A stretch of 64,000 bases of DNA from Bacilli bacterium (lineage in GTDB: Bacteria > Bacillota_I > Bacilli_A > RFN20 > CAG-826): assembly GCA_024408655.1 (NCBI GenBank), contig JAKSUV010000001.1:69544-133543 (forward strand), read 5' to 3'. Under the pieces are notes generated by a model. It ran no database searches. It was not told the origin of the DNA and saw only the letters and a program-made list of their open reading frames with translations. Within the stretch, counting starts at the first letter, position 1; each line of letters opens with the position of its first letter. A program made the translations under genes and the position numbers. Shown piece by piece: positions 57,080 through 64,000 of the stretch.

Positions 57080-58804
57080 ATGAGTATGCAAACAATAAAA
57101 GACATTTCAGAGCCCCGGCGTGCTTATGATCACGCGGCGGAGATTCACCACCAAAACGTGGTTGATTATTTTGATCAATTATTAAAGGACACAAAGACCG
57201 ATGCGGGGGCCAATAAAGCCACTTGTGAAGATTATTATCATAAGTTAACCGAGATCGAAGCTTTAGAAAAGAAAGCCAGAAAGAAACAACGGAAGCGGAG
57301 TTTCTTTAAGTTCTTAATGATCGTCTCCTTTATTTTAATTATTCTTATTCCCGTTGGTGTTTTGCTCTACAAAAAAATTAAACACGGCATTGATGCGGAA
57401 ATTAAAAAAATCCATGATGACATCGCTTTAGAAAATTCACACGCGGAAGAACTTAAGGGTCAAGCGATTGCTCAATTAGCAGCGTTAAATGACGCTTACT
57501 CTTGGAACCTTCCAGCGGAATTAGTTAGTAAGACCATTCCTTTAATGCAAGTTGATAACGTGTTTGATAACAAGCGTTATTATCAACTCCATGATAAATA
57601 TGGTTATGGTGTCCATACGGGTAATGATATTTCTACTTTATATGTCCAATCTGGTTCAATCTTTGGTAATCCGTTCGTGATTGAAATGAATCGGGTGGAA
57701 GAAATGGTGCCACGGACTTATTTTGGCACTCTCACGGTCACTTACACAGTTTATACCACTGTGAATGGCCGGCGCGTTTCTACAACCCGAACCGAAACTT
57801 TACATGCAGAAGTAGTAAAACCAGCGCCTTATTATTACATTGATACTTGGCTAATTTATGGTAATGATGCTGCTCCGAAACTTAATTTCACACGGATGCC
57901 GGGTTCCACGAATGATTTAAGCGCTCGTGAAATTGCGAAGTTAGTGAAAAAGAGCAATAAAGAATTAGCGAAACGGAGTAAGAAAGATCACGAATTTACC
58001 AAAATGGGTAATAGTGAATTTGAAGCGTTATTTAACGCGACCGACCGCGATAACGAAGTCGAGTTCCGGTTACTTTTTACACCTCTTGCCCAACGCAATA
58101 TGCTTCACTTAATTAAAACGCCAACCCCTTATGGTGATGATTTCTGTTTTGTGAAACGGGGACCATTAAACTATATCAAGACACGCCACGCACAAACCCA
58201 CGATTACCGTGGTAATCCACTGGATTTCCTCGATTTTGATTTAGAGAAAGCGCGGGAGAAATTCATTACGCGTTGTGACGAATACTTTAAGAATTTCTAC
58301 TTTGATATGGCACCCTTAATGTGCGTTCCACTTTATCAAAACTACAAGGCTAAAGAATATATTTATAAAGATAATCACGCTGATAGTAACGTCACACCAT
58401 TTGAGGCTGAATCTTTAGCTAACGCCTATGAGGCCAGTCACTTTATGCCTAAAGATAGTGCCACTGAAGCGATTCTTAAGACGGAGCTCGTGAAGAAAGA
58501 AAAAGATCATGACTTAGTGAACGTTGTGGCCCACGCCTTTAAATCGATTCCCCAAGTGGAAATGGTTCCACGTGTTGCTGGTAATGGTCGTACCTACTTG
58601 GTGCCAGTGACTTGGTATCAATATTTACCAATTTCTAAGAAAACCCCATTTATGGTTGGAGCGACGAAGGATGACCGTAAGAAGTTTATCAACGAAACAC
58701 ATGAAAAATTGTTTGCGAATTCATCCGTTAAGGATGTATACTATCAAAAGGGATTAGTGAGCGCTTTATATACCGCCATTAATACCAATAATACCAATAA
58801 ATAA
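57080..58804 (+). CDS. Single-pass membrane protein paired with LemA, unknown
   Basis: I choose ATG 57080 because TATAGT (57067-57072) lies 7 nt before it; the frame from 57038 would need upstream RNA. The 574-residue protein has a charged helical N-terminus, one transmembrane helix at about 77-97, then a large soluble part with two beta-rich modules (near 195-265 and 370-560). It is followed 12 nt later by a LemA-family gene. I do not recognise its family, though it recalls DUF3137-type LemA neighbours. Confidence 0.75.
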   Translation: MSMQTIKDISEPRRAYDHAAEIHHQNVVDYFDQLLKDTKTDAGANKATCEDYYHKLTEIEALEKKARKKQRKRSFFKFLMIVSFILIILIPVGVLLYKKIKHGIDAEIKKIHDDIALENSHAEELKGQAIAQLAALNDAYSWNLPAELVSKTIPLMQVDNVFDNKRYYQLHDKYGYGVHTGNDISTLYVQSGSIFGNPFVIEMNRVEEMVPRTYFGTLTVTYTVYTTVNGRRVSTTRTETLHAEVVKPAPYYYIDTWLIYGNDAAPKLNFTRMPGSTNDLSAREIAKLVKKSNKELAKRSKKDHEFTKMGNSEFEALFNATDRDNEVEFRLLFTPLAQRNMLHLIKTPTPYGDDFCFVKRGPLNYIKTRHAQTHDYRGNPLDFLDFDLEKAREKFITRCDEYFKNFYFDMAPLMCVPLYQNYKAKEYIYKDNHADSNVTPFEAESLANAYEASHFMPKDSATEAILKTELVKKEKDHDLVNVVAHAFKSIPQVEMVPRVAGNGRTYLVPVTWYQYLPISKKTPFMVGATKDDRKKFINETHEKLFANSSVKDVYYQKGLVSALYTAINTNNTNK

Positions 58805-58816
58805 GGAGAATAATTT

Positions 58817-59479
58817 ATGGCAAATGAACTAGATGAGATGACTGCTCCGGTAAACGAAAAAGGCCGGGACGTTCATGTTATTGAAAAACAAATCGCACCC
58901 AAGACAGGAGCGGGCAGCGTGATTTTTGTTGTCGTCCTCTTTGTGTTAGGCATCATTCCGGGTTTAATTTTCTTACTCGTGAGAATGAGCGCCACTAACT
59001 ACTTAAATGCGTTACAACAAAAAGTGAACCACGATGCTTCACAAATCGATAACTATCTTGAACAAAGAGTGCAAATTCTTAAGAACACCGCAAAACTCTT
59101 AGACAAAGCGGTTGACTTTGATAAGAGCACCTTCACGAAGATTGCCGCGTTAAGAAGTGGCAACAATCCTGATGCTGGTCGTAATGAACAAGCTCGGGCA
59201 ATTGAAGAAGTGAACAAGAAAATCAACGTGGCGATTGAAAATTATCCTAACTTAAAAGCCCACCAAGAGCTTGAAGATGCGATGCAACAAAACGCCTACT
59301 TACAAAAGGAAATTACCGCAGCGCGTGAAGTTTATAATGACACCGTCTTAGAATGGAACGCGGCAATCTTTGCCTGGCCCACCAAGAAGATGGTAGCTGC
59401 GAAGAAAGGCTATACCACTCGGATTCCATTCAGCGTGGATGCCGAAACCAAACAACAAGCGCGTGGCACTTTCTTTTAA
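58817..59479 (+). CDS. LemA family protein
   Basis: A 220-residue protein with a cytosolic start, one transmembrane helix (about 34-57) and a helical bundle ending in the LemA block: ENYPNLKAHQELEDAM, AAREVYNDTVLEWNAAIFAWP. It is usually membrane-bound with a helical outside domain; its role is unclear. AAGGAG precedes the ATG. It is operonic with the 574-residue protein and closed by a strong terminator. Confidence 0.92.
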   Translation: MANELDEMTAPVNEKGRDVHVIEKQIAPKTGAGSVIFVVVLFVLGIIPGLIFLLVRMSATNYLNALQQKVNHDASQIDNYLEQRVQILKNTAKLLDKAVDFDKSTFTKIAALRSGNNPDAGRNEQARAIEEVNKKINVAIENYPNLKAHQELEDAMQQNAYLQKEITAAREVYNDTVLEWNAAIFAWPTKKMVAAKKGYTTRIPFSVDAETKQQARGTFF

Positions 59480-59496
59480 TTAGTTTATTTCTAAAG

Positions 59497-59522
59497 AAAA
59501 AGGGGCATTTGCCCCTTTTTTT
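59497..59522 (+). terminator. Intrinsic terminator
   Basis: Arms AAGGGGC / GCCCCTT (59500-59506 and 59511-59517), extended by A/T pairs, with loop ATTT and a run of seven or more T. It ends the LemA operon. Confidence 0.95.
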
Positions 59523-59544
59523 CTTACTAGTAAAACTTCGCCAT

Positions 59545-59568
59545 TTAAGTTAACTGTAGTTAACTTAA
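59545..59568 (+). promoter_or_regulatory. Palindrome 1 upstream of mntP
   Basis: A perfect inverted repeat with 11-bp arms (TTAAGTTAACT at 59545-59555, AGTTAACTTAA at 59558-59568) and a 2-bp centre. It lies 9 bp before the -35 box. A dimeric metal regulator (DtxR/MntR- or Fur-like) is a natural candidate, but the sequence is not a known consensus I can name. Confidence 0.7.
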
Positions 59569-59576
59569 CGAATGAT

Positions 59577-59605
59577 TTGACACCATCTTAGATTTTATCT
59601 AAGAT
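59577..59605 (+). promoter_or_regulatory. mntP promoter with embedded operator palindrome
   Basis: Consensus TTGACA (59577-59582), a 17-bp spacer and TAAGAT (59600-59605). A second perfect inverted repeat, ATCTTAGAT (59585-59593) / ATCTAAGAT (59597-59605), fills the spacer and the -10, an ideal repressor position. The ATG is 6 nt behind the -10, so no riboswitch leader exists. Confidence 0.8.
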
Positions 59606-59611
59606 AGCAGT

Positions 59612-60244
59612 ATGGAAGCATCAATTATTCTTCAAGTCTTCCTCTTTGGCTTAGCACTCAGTATGGATGCTTTTGCCGTCGCTATTACGGATGGTTTAAT
59701 TTACCAAGATATGAATAAACGCCGGGGCTTTTTTATCGCGGGTGTTTTTGGCTTTATGCAAGCCCTGATGCCATTAATTGGCTATTGGATTGTGGCGGCG
59801 GTCGAGTTAGCGGTTAAGCAATACGCCGAGAAGGCAATTGAGATTACTTGTACGGTCGTTTCTTGGATTGCTTTTGCTTTATTATTAATCGTTGGCTTAA
59901 AGATGGGGTTTGACGGGATTCGGGCGGTGACTCACCCAGAGAAAAGAAAGCCTAAACATTTTACGGTGAAGGAAGTGTTCTTCTTTGGTTTATTAACCTC
60001 CATTGACGCTTTAGCGGTTGGCTTTGCCTTACATGGCCATAATATTTCTACTGATCAAACTATTTGGTTCCATGTTGTAATCGTTTTAGTTTGCACTTTT
60101 ATTATTTCCTGTTTAGGTGTCTTTTTAGGTAAATTTTTTAATCGCCTCTTTAAAGGTAAATACGAAATCTCCCAAATCATTGGCGGAGTAATATTAATTG
60201 GTTTAGCGATTTGGGTAGTCGTTTCGCATTATATCGGTTTATAA
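59612..60244 (+). CDS. mntP: MntP-family manganese exporter
   Basis: A 210-residue protein with six transmembrane segments. Acidic membrane motifs MDAFAVAITDG (first helix) and SIDALAVGFALHG (fourth helix) are the Mn2+ path residues of MntP. It removes excess Mn2+. In other bacteria it is controlled by MntR and a yybP-ykoY riboswitch; here the mRNA is probably leaderless with two palindromes at the promoter. Confidence 0.93.
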   Translation: MEASIILQVFLFGLALSMDAFAVAITDGLIYQDMNKRRGFFIAGVFGFMQALMPLIGYWIVAAVELAVKQYAEKAIEITCTVVSWIAFALLLIVGLKMGFDGIRAVTHPEKRKPKHFTVKEVFFFGLLTSIDALAVGFALHGHNISTDQTIWFHVVIVLVCTFIISCLGVFLGKFFNRLFKGKYEISQIIGGVILIGLAIWVVVSHYIGL

Positions 60245-60245
60245 A

Positions 60246-60270
60246 AAAAGATCCTCGCGGATCTCTTTTA
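60246..60270 (+). terminator. Bidirectional intrinsic terminator
   Basis: AGATCC-TCGC-GGATCT (60249-60264) with TTTT on the plus strand and a run of A before it. It can stop mntP and the convergent gene at 60285. Confidence 0.88.
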
Positions 60271-60284
60271 TCATAAGTATTTAA

Positions 60285-60797
60285 TTAATAAACTTCAGGC
60301 GCTTTCGGTTTAACAAAACCGGTGATGCCATTAATAAGTGAGAAGGCACCTAAGATGATGGTTAAGGTGCCGACCGCAATGATAAAGCCTTCGTAAGAGA
60401 CAAACTTGCCTAAGGTACCAATGCCACCTTCAACGTTTTTGTTTACGTAAGTAACCATAGCAACAGCACATAAAACTAATGCGCCACTAGCGATATAGAA
60501 ACCACCAGCTAGCAAATTGAATAACTTATTTTTATTACTGATAAAGTTAAGAATGATGCCAAAGATCATAAAGATAAAGGCAACGATTAAACCGCCACAC
60601 ACTAGTGAATGAGGAACTGGATCAGCACCAGGCATTGCAATTGTAGTGCCAAAAGCGCTTTGGAAGAAGTTTAATAATTGTTTATAAGTGGCACCAGTGT
60701 CACCTGACTGAAACTGAATTGCTGGAGTAAACCAGAGCATTAAAAATACAAAACCAAGGACGGCTAATAGACTTGTGAACGTAACATACTTCTTCAT
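60285..60797 (-). CDS. Four-helix membrane protein, unknown
   Basis: A 170-residue protein. I start at the internal ATG 60797 (GGAG 6-7 nt upstream) rather than 60809. It has four hydrophobic helices with a long loop after the first (about 25-65). It is similar in layout to 13765-14406, but I see no sequence match. No family is recognised. Confidence 0.7.
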   Translation of the reverse strand: MKKYVTFTSLLAVLGFVFLMLWFTPAIQFQSGDTGATYKQLLNFFQSAFGTTIAMPGADPVPHSLVCGGLIVAFIFMIFGIILNFISNKNKLFNLLAGGFYIASGALVLCAVAMVTYVNKNVEGGIGTLGKFVSYEGFIIAVGTLTIILGAFSLINGITGFVKPKAPEVY

Positions 60798-60909
60798 AAT
60801 GAACTCCAATTCGCTACTAAAATAAGATATATTATTTTTGCTTATTAAGCAAATAAATCGTTAACTCAACTGCATATAAAAACGATGCAAAATAGTTTTA
60901 ATCAGATTA

Positions 60910-61971
60910 TTACATATCAAAAAAGTGCATTTGTTCCCACTGCATGCCACGACAGAAATAAACCGATTTCTTTTTTAAGTTATAAATAATCGAATGAGTT
61001 GTGTGGTTTTGTTTTGCGGCCTTTAAAGCCTCCATTGCTTGTTCTTGTGTTAATTTTTCACCGCCATATTGGTTAAAGGTTTGGATGATGGCTTTGTACC
61101 TCTCGCATTCTTTCCACTCTTCGCCAAAATGTTCATTCATTTCGGTGTTGGTCATCGCGAAGATTTTTTCATCTTGACCCTTATTAATAATTTGGATTTC
61201 GTTTTTATAAAATTCAACCACACAAGAAGCGCCGCTTTGATCGGAAATCATAAAATGATAGGCCGTAGGTAAGGTATTACTATCATGAACGTTGTATTTA
61301 TTAATTATTTGGACAGCTTCGTCAACATTTTTAGCTTTATTAAGAATTAGCCTAATTAAAACGGTCGTGGTAATATCGGTTTTTCCTGGAGCGTTTTGCT
61401 GAACGAAAGAATCTTTATCACGAATGACATTGACATTAACAGCTACTCCTGCCGAATTAATACCATCTAGTGGAACAAATTCAAAAATTTTAAAAGCTTG
61501 CGCGTGTTCGCTAGGGATATCTCCGGCGTCTAAACTTAAGAGACCAAAAGTCGAAAACGAAATGCTTTCGTAACCGCTTTTGGGAATGTTATGCATAATT
61601 AGCGATGGAGTATTGGCTAATAAAGCAGCAGGTATTAAATCTAAATTACGACCATGAATATATTCGTTATCGTTATTTAAGCAGACAAAAGAAGAGCAAG
61701 CATCTCCATAGCAAGCACCCCATGGATGATATTTATCTAAAATCGGGTCATCCGAAATATTTTTCTTGGCAAAATCCAAGATGTCTCCATCAATAACTCC
61801 TCCGCCGTCATTGATATATTTTTCCACATAATCATCTCTTAAGGTCATTGAGTAAAGTCCGTCTTCGATTTTAGTAATTTCTTCGTTAATCGGATGGGTT
61901 GGCCCTTTGTTACAACCGGCGAAAAGCGATATCGTTACAAAGGGTACAATTAATAATTTAATTTTTTGCAT
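60910..61971 (-). CDS. Choloylglycine-hydrolase-like Ntn hydrolase lipoprotein
   Basis: A 353-residue protein, starting at 61971 so that the signal peptide (lipobox FAGC, Cys 20) is N-terminal. Residues 91-111 (ACSSFVC...IHGRNLD) match the bile salt hydrolase / penicillin acylase / NAAA group, where an N-terminal Cys after cleavage (here Cys92) attacks an amide and Arg/Asp of GRNLD help. INSAGVAVNVNV and MTNTEMNEHF are further family-like blocks. Bile salts, N-acyl amino acids or beta-lactams are possible substrates. Cleavage before Cys92 would free the catalytic part from its lipid-bound propeptide. Confidence 0.85.
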   Translation of the reverse strand: MQKIKLLIVPFVTISLFAGCNKGPTHPINEEITKIEDGLYSMTLRDDYVEKYINDGGGVIDGDILDFAKKNISDDPILDKYHPWGACYGDACSSFVCLNNDNEYIHGRNLDLIPAALLANTPSLIMHNIPKSGYESISFSTFGLLSLDAGDIPSEHAQAFKIFEFVPLDGINSAGVAVNVNVIRDKDSFVQQNAPGKTDITTTVLIRLILNKAKNVDEAVQIINKYNVHDSNTLPTAYHFMISDQSGASCVVEFYKNEIQIINKGQDEKIFAMTNTEMNEHFGEEWKECERYKAIIQTFNQYGGEKLTQEQAMEALKAAKQNHTTHSIIYNLKKKSVYFCRGMQWEQMHFFDM

Positions 61972-62083
61972 AAAACCTATTTCCTTACCCTCAATATACA
62001 TTAAATAAATATAATCGACAATTATTTCAATGAATTATTCTAGTTAAAGTGCAGCGAATCATTAGCTAGCATATAATAAAAGC

Positions 62084-62746
62084 ATGCTCAAAGATTGGAA
62101 TTTATTGTTTAACAAAATTAAAGCAGAACCATACGCTCATAAGTTACGGGCGTTTCTTGATGAGGAGTATGCCCGTTACACTATTTATCCGCCACGCGCT
62201 TTAATGCATAACGCGTTTAACCAAACTAATCCTGCTACATTAAAAGTAGTCATTCTTGGGCAAGATCCTTATCACGAACCGCAACAAGCCATGGGGTTAT
62301 CATTTTCAGTTCCTAGTGGGGTAGCCTTGCCACCCAGTTTACAAAACATCTACAAAGAAATTGAAAATGAATATGGCGAAAAGATGAAAGAAGATGGTGA
62401 TCTTACCTATTTAGCGAAACAAGGCTGTTTATTACTTAACACCATCTTATCCGTCCGGGCACATCAACCTTTAAGTCATGATATTAAAGAATACGCATCT
62501 TTTATTGCGGATGTTTTAAAATACATCGACACTTTAAATCAACCGATTGTTTTTATGCTTTGGGGTGGCCATGCGAAAAAATATAAACAGTACATTCATA
62601 ATCCCCATCGTCTTATTTTAGAAAGCGTGCATCCATCACCTTTAAGCGCGAATCGGGGTGGCTGGTTTCATCATCAACATTTTAAACGTGCGAACGAATA
62701 TTTAGCGAAGAATGGTGTTGACACCATTGACTGGATAAATCACTAA
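62084..62746 (+). CDS. ung: Uracil-DNA glycosylase
   Basis: A 220-residue family 1 UDG that cuts uracil from DNA. Water-activating loop GQDPYH, Pro-rich loop (LPPSLQNIYKEI), LLLNT, and Leu-intercalation loop HPSPLSANRG are all intact. TATAAT (62072-62077) lies 6 nt before the ATG. It is upstream of thiT but has its own promoter. Confidence 0.97.
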   Translation: MLKDWNLLFNKIKAEPYAHKLRAFLDEEYARYTIYPPRALMHNAFNQTNPATLKVVILGQDPYHEPQQAMGLSFSVPSGVALPPSLQNIYKEIENEYGEKMKEDGDLTYLAKQGCLLLNTILSVRAHQPLSHDIKEYASFIADVLKYIDTLNQPIVFMLWGGHAKKYKQYIHNPHRLILESVHPSPLSANRGGWFHHQHFKRANEYLAKNGVDTIDWINH

Positions 62747-62757
62747 TTTTATAATAC

Positions 62758-62832
62758 TTTTGGGAGCTAGGAAACTGGCTGAGAGGGCGCGAAGCCGACC
62801 ATACCTGATCTAGGTAATGCTAGCGGAGGGAA
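62758..62832 (+). promoter_or_regulatory. TPP riboswitch
   Basis: Conserved THI-box blocks are seen in order: GGGAGCTA, CTGAGAGGG (62778-62786), GACC-ATACCTGATCT and GGTAATGCTAGCGGAGGGA. The end of the aptamer, GGAGGG (62825-62830), is also the thiT ribosome site, so TPP binding would hide the SD and block translation; no separate terminator is visible. Confidence 0.95.
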
Positions 62833-62834
62833 AA

Positions 62835-63383
62835 ATGAATAAATACACAATTCGAGATATTACCGAAATCGCTATCTTCAGTGCTATCGCGATTGTTTTA
62901 AATTTACCTGTCTTTAAAATTCATATTGCTTCGGACGCTGGTTCAATTTCTTTTACGATGGTTCCTTTATTTATCATCGCGATTCGTCATAGTTGGTGGA
63001 AAAGCTTAATCGCTAGTAGCGTGGTCTATGGTCTTATCGCTTGTTTGATCGGCGGACACGGCATCATTACTTATCCACTTGATTACGCGTTAGCTTATAG
63101 TGGTGTCGTTTTTATTTCACTTATGAATAAAAAGATCTTAGCGGAGAACAAAATGAGTTATGTTTATCTATTCCTCGCTTCTTTATTAGCGGTTTTACTC
63201 CGCTACATCGCTTCGACCTTATCAAGTATCTTTCTTTATGATTTAGCGTTTGTACCTGCGCTAGTATATAACGCCCCGTATATTTTTATATCAGGAGCAA
63301 TTGCGATTACTATATCTTTATTGCTTTTAAAACCACTAAAAATTATTAACCAAAAGTATCCAAAGATAAAAGAAATACAATAA
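62835..63383 (+). CDS. thiT: ThiT thiamine transporter S-component
   Basis: A 182-residue membrane protein with six helices of the ThiT (YuaJ) family, which binds thiamine for ECF uptake. The start is 62835, since the earlier ATG at 62817 lies in the riboswitch core. The TPP riboswitch fixes its substrate. The energising EcfAAT module is not in this window. Confidence 0.93.
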   Translation: MNKYTIRDITEIAIFSAIAIVLNLPVFKIHIASDAGSISFTMVPLFIIAIRHSWWKSLIASSVVYGLIACLIGGHGIITYPLDYALAYSGVVFISLMNKKILAENKMSYVYLFLASLLAVLLRYIASTLSSIFLYDLAFVPALVYNAPYIFISGAIAITISLLLLKPLKIINQKYPKIKEIQ

Positions 63384-63429
63384 ATATTGTAATTAGGGTA
63401 AAATAGAAAACGCATAGCGAGGTAGTCTC

Positions 63430-64000
63430 ATGTTTAAACAAGCAAACGAAAACAAAGATAAAAACGCGGGTTTTGTGGATGATAAAGGTCAACCTTTAAC
63501 CGCGAAAAAAGTGGAAGAAGAAAAGAATCCAAACGACGTTGATTTAAAAGCGCCCATCGAATATAACGATGAGCATGTGAAGAAAATTGAAGACGGACGG
63601 AAAGCGTTTTTAAAGATCGTCCGGAAACAAAACATTGTGAAATGGATTGTGGCCGCTTTAGCGATTGGTTTACTCATTTTCTCTTGGATTTATTTTATCC
63701 AACGCGATTTCTTAAAATGGCTTGGCTTTGTCTTAACCGGCGTTTGTGTGGCTATCATTATTGCCTATTACTTTATTGGTAAAAAGTTCAACGATAAGAA
63801 GATGGGCATTTATCTAAAAATCTTCTATGGTGAAACTAACGCTTCGGTTTTTGCAAACCCCAAGTTCTCTGAAGTTCATGGTGATGTCGCGGGTAAGATT
63901 GATAATGACGACTTCAATAATGCGAAACTTTATAAAGATGTCTCGACGATTGGTAGCCGGAACGTAGTGAAATTTAAAGTGAAAGACGCGAACGCGAAAA
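63430..64000 (+). CDS. Membrane protein with charged N-terminus, cut by window edge
   Basis: Open from ATG 63430 to the end (190 codons, no stop). SD-like GCGAGG is 6-11 nt upstream of the ATG. The charged first 70 residues are followed by two transmembrane helices (about 76-96 and 101-121), then a soluble part. The layout recalls a LemA-linked or DUF3137-type membrane protein, but only part is visible and I cannot assign it. Confidence 0.8.
   Translation, partial: MFKQANENKDKNAGFVDDKGQPLTAKKVEEEKNPNDVDLKAPIEYNDEHVKKIEDGRKAFLKIVRKQNIVKWIVAALAIGLLIFSWIYFIQRDFLKWLGFVLTGVCVAIIIAYYFIGKKFNDKKMGIYLKIFYGETNASVFANPKFSEVHGDVAGKIDNDDFNNAKLYKDVSTIGSRNVVKFKVKDANAK

Noticed and set aside
59523-59611. Mn-sensing yybP-ykoY riboswitch upstream of mntP
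   Set aside because: The promoter lies too close to the ATG to leave a leader and the conserved riboswitch loops are missing.

Overview
The window is a stretch of low-GC bacterial chromosome. Tryptophan is read from TGG, and TGA is used as a stop (for example at 21547-21549), so the standard code applies rather than the mycoplasma code. Many lipoproteins with short signal peptides, ECF-type vitamin uptake proteins, tmRNA, an anaerobic ribonucleotide reductase, a sodium-pumping oxaloacetate decarboxylase, a bile-salt-hydrolase-like enzyme and BspA/InlB-type surface repeats together suggest an anaerobic, host-associated (gut) member of the Bacilli near the Erysipelotrichales/RF39/Acholeplasma-like lineages. 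That placement is inference, because no 16S rRNA or other phylogenetic marker gene is present.

Layout. 1-4904: a decayed Ca-binding lipoprotein fragment, then a coupled gene pair consisting of a polytopic membrane protein fused to an McrB-like AAA+ ATPase and a DUF2357-like protein with a zinc-ribbon tail. 4950-9545: a repeat-rich surface lipoprotein, a DUF4143-type ATPase bracketed by short direct repeats, tmRNA, an 18-codon ORF and a lipoprotein. 9542-14406: a CAT/E2-fold protein, a giant lipoprotein, a 0.55-kb structured non-coding RNA (ROOL-like candidate) and a membrane protein. 14408-22466: malic enzyme, an Ldh_2-family dehydrogenase with a decayed partial copy 3 kb away, two lipoproteins between the two copies, and a phosphoesterase/membrane pair. 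22618-34678: nrdD (with fused glutaredoxin) and trxB on the plus strand, facing an oppBCDFA-nrdG operon on the minus strand. 34840-42882: phosphoglucomutase, queuosine uptake and modification genes (queT, tgt, queA), a YebC-family protein and a lipoprotein. 42879-51204 (minus strand): Trk potassium uptake with two separate TrkA-type subunits, then pckA-oadA-oadG-BCCP-oadB-birA. 51361-52737: a HipA-like kinase gene bracketed by 34-bp direct repeats. 52813-64000: Na/Pi cotransporter, gpmA, an AspT-type carrier, a NifU-type scaffold, a LemA pair, mntP with two palindromic operators, a Ntn-hydrolase lipoprotein, ung, a TPP riboswitch with thiT, and a gene cut by the window edge.

How it works together. 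Malic enzyme, PEP carboxykinase and the Na+ oxaloacetate decarboxylase, which has its own biotin ligase, form a C4-acid node that can feed gluconeogenesis and drive a sodium gradient. The Na/Pi carrier may use that gradient. Peptides enter through Opp, and thiamine and queuosine precursors enter through ECF S-components. Deoxynucleotides are made anaerobically by NrdDG, with TrxB and the fused glutaredoxin as likely reductants.

Three patterns cut across genes. (1) About a dozen start codons sit 6-8 nt behind a TATAAT-like -10 box, implying many leaderless mRNAs. (2) Two single-gene inserts (DUF4143 ATPase, HipA-like kinase) are bracketed by short direct repeats, and a lipoprotein pair lies between a gene and its decayed partial copy. 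(3) The least explained elements are the membrane-AAA+/DUF2357 pair and the large RNA at 13154-13705.
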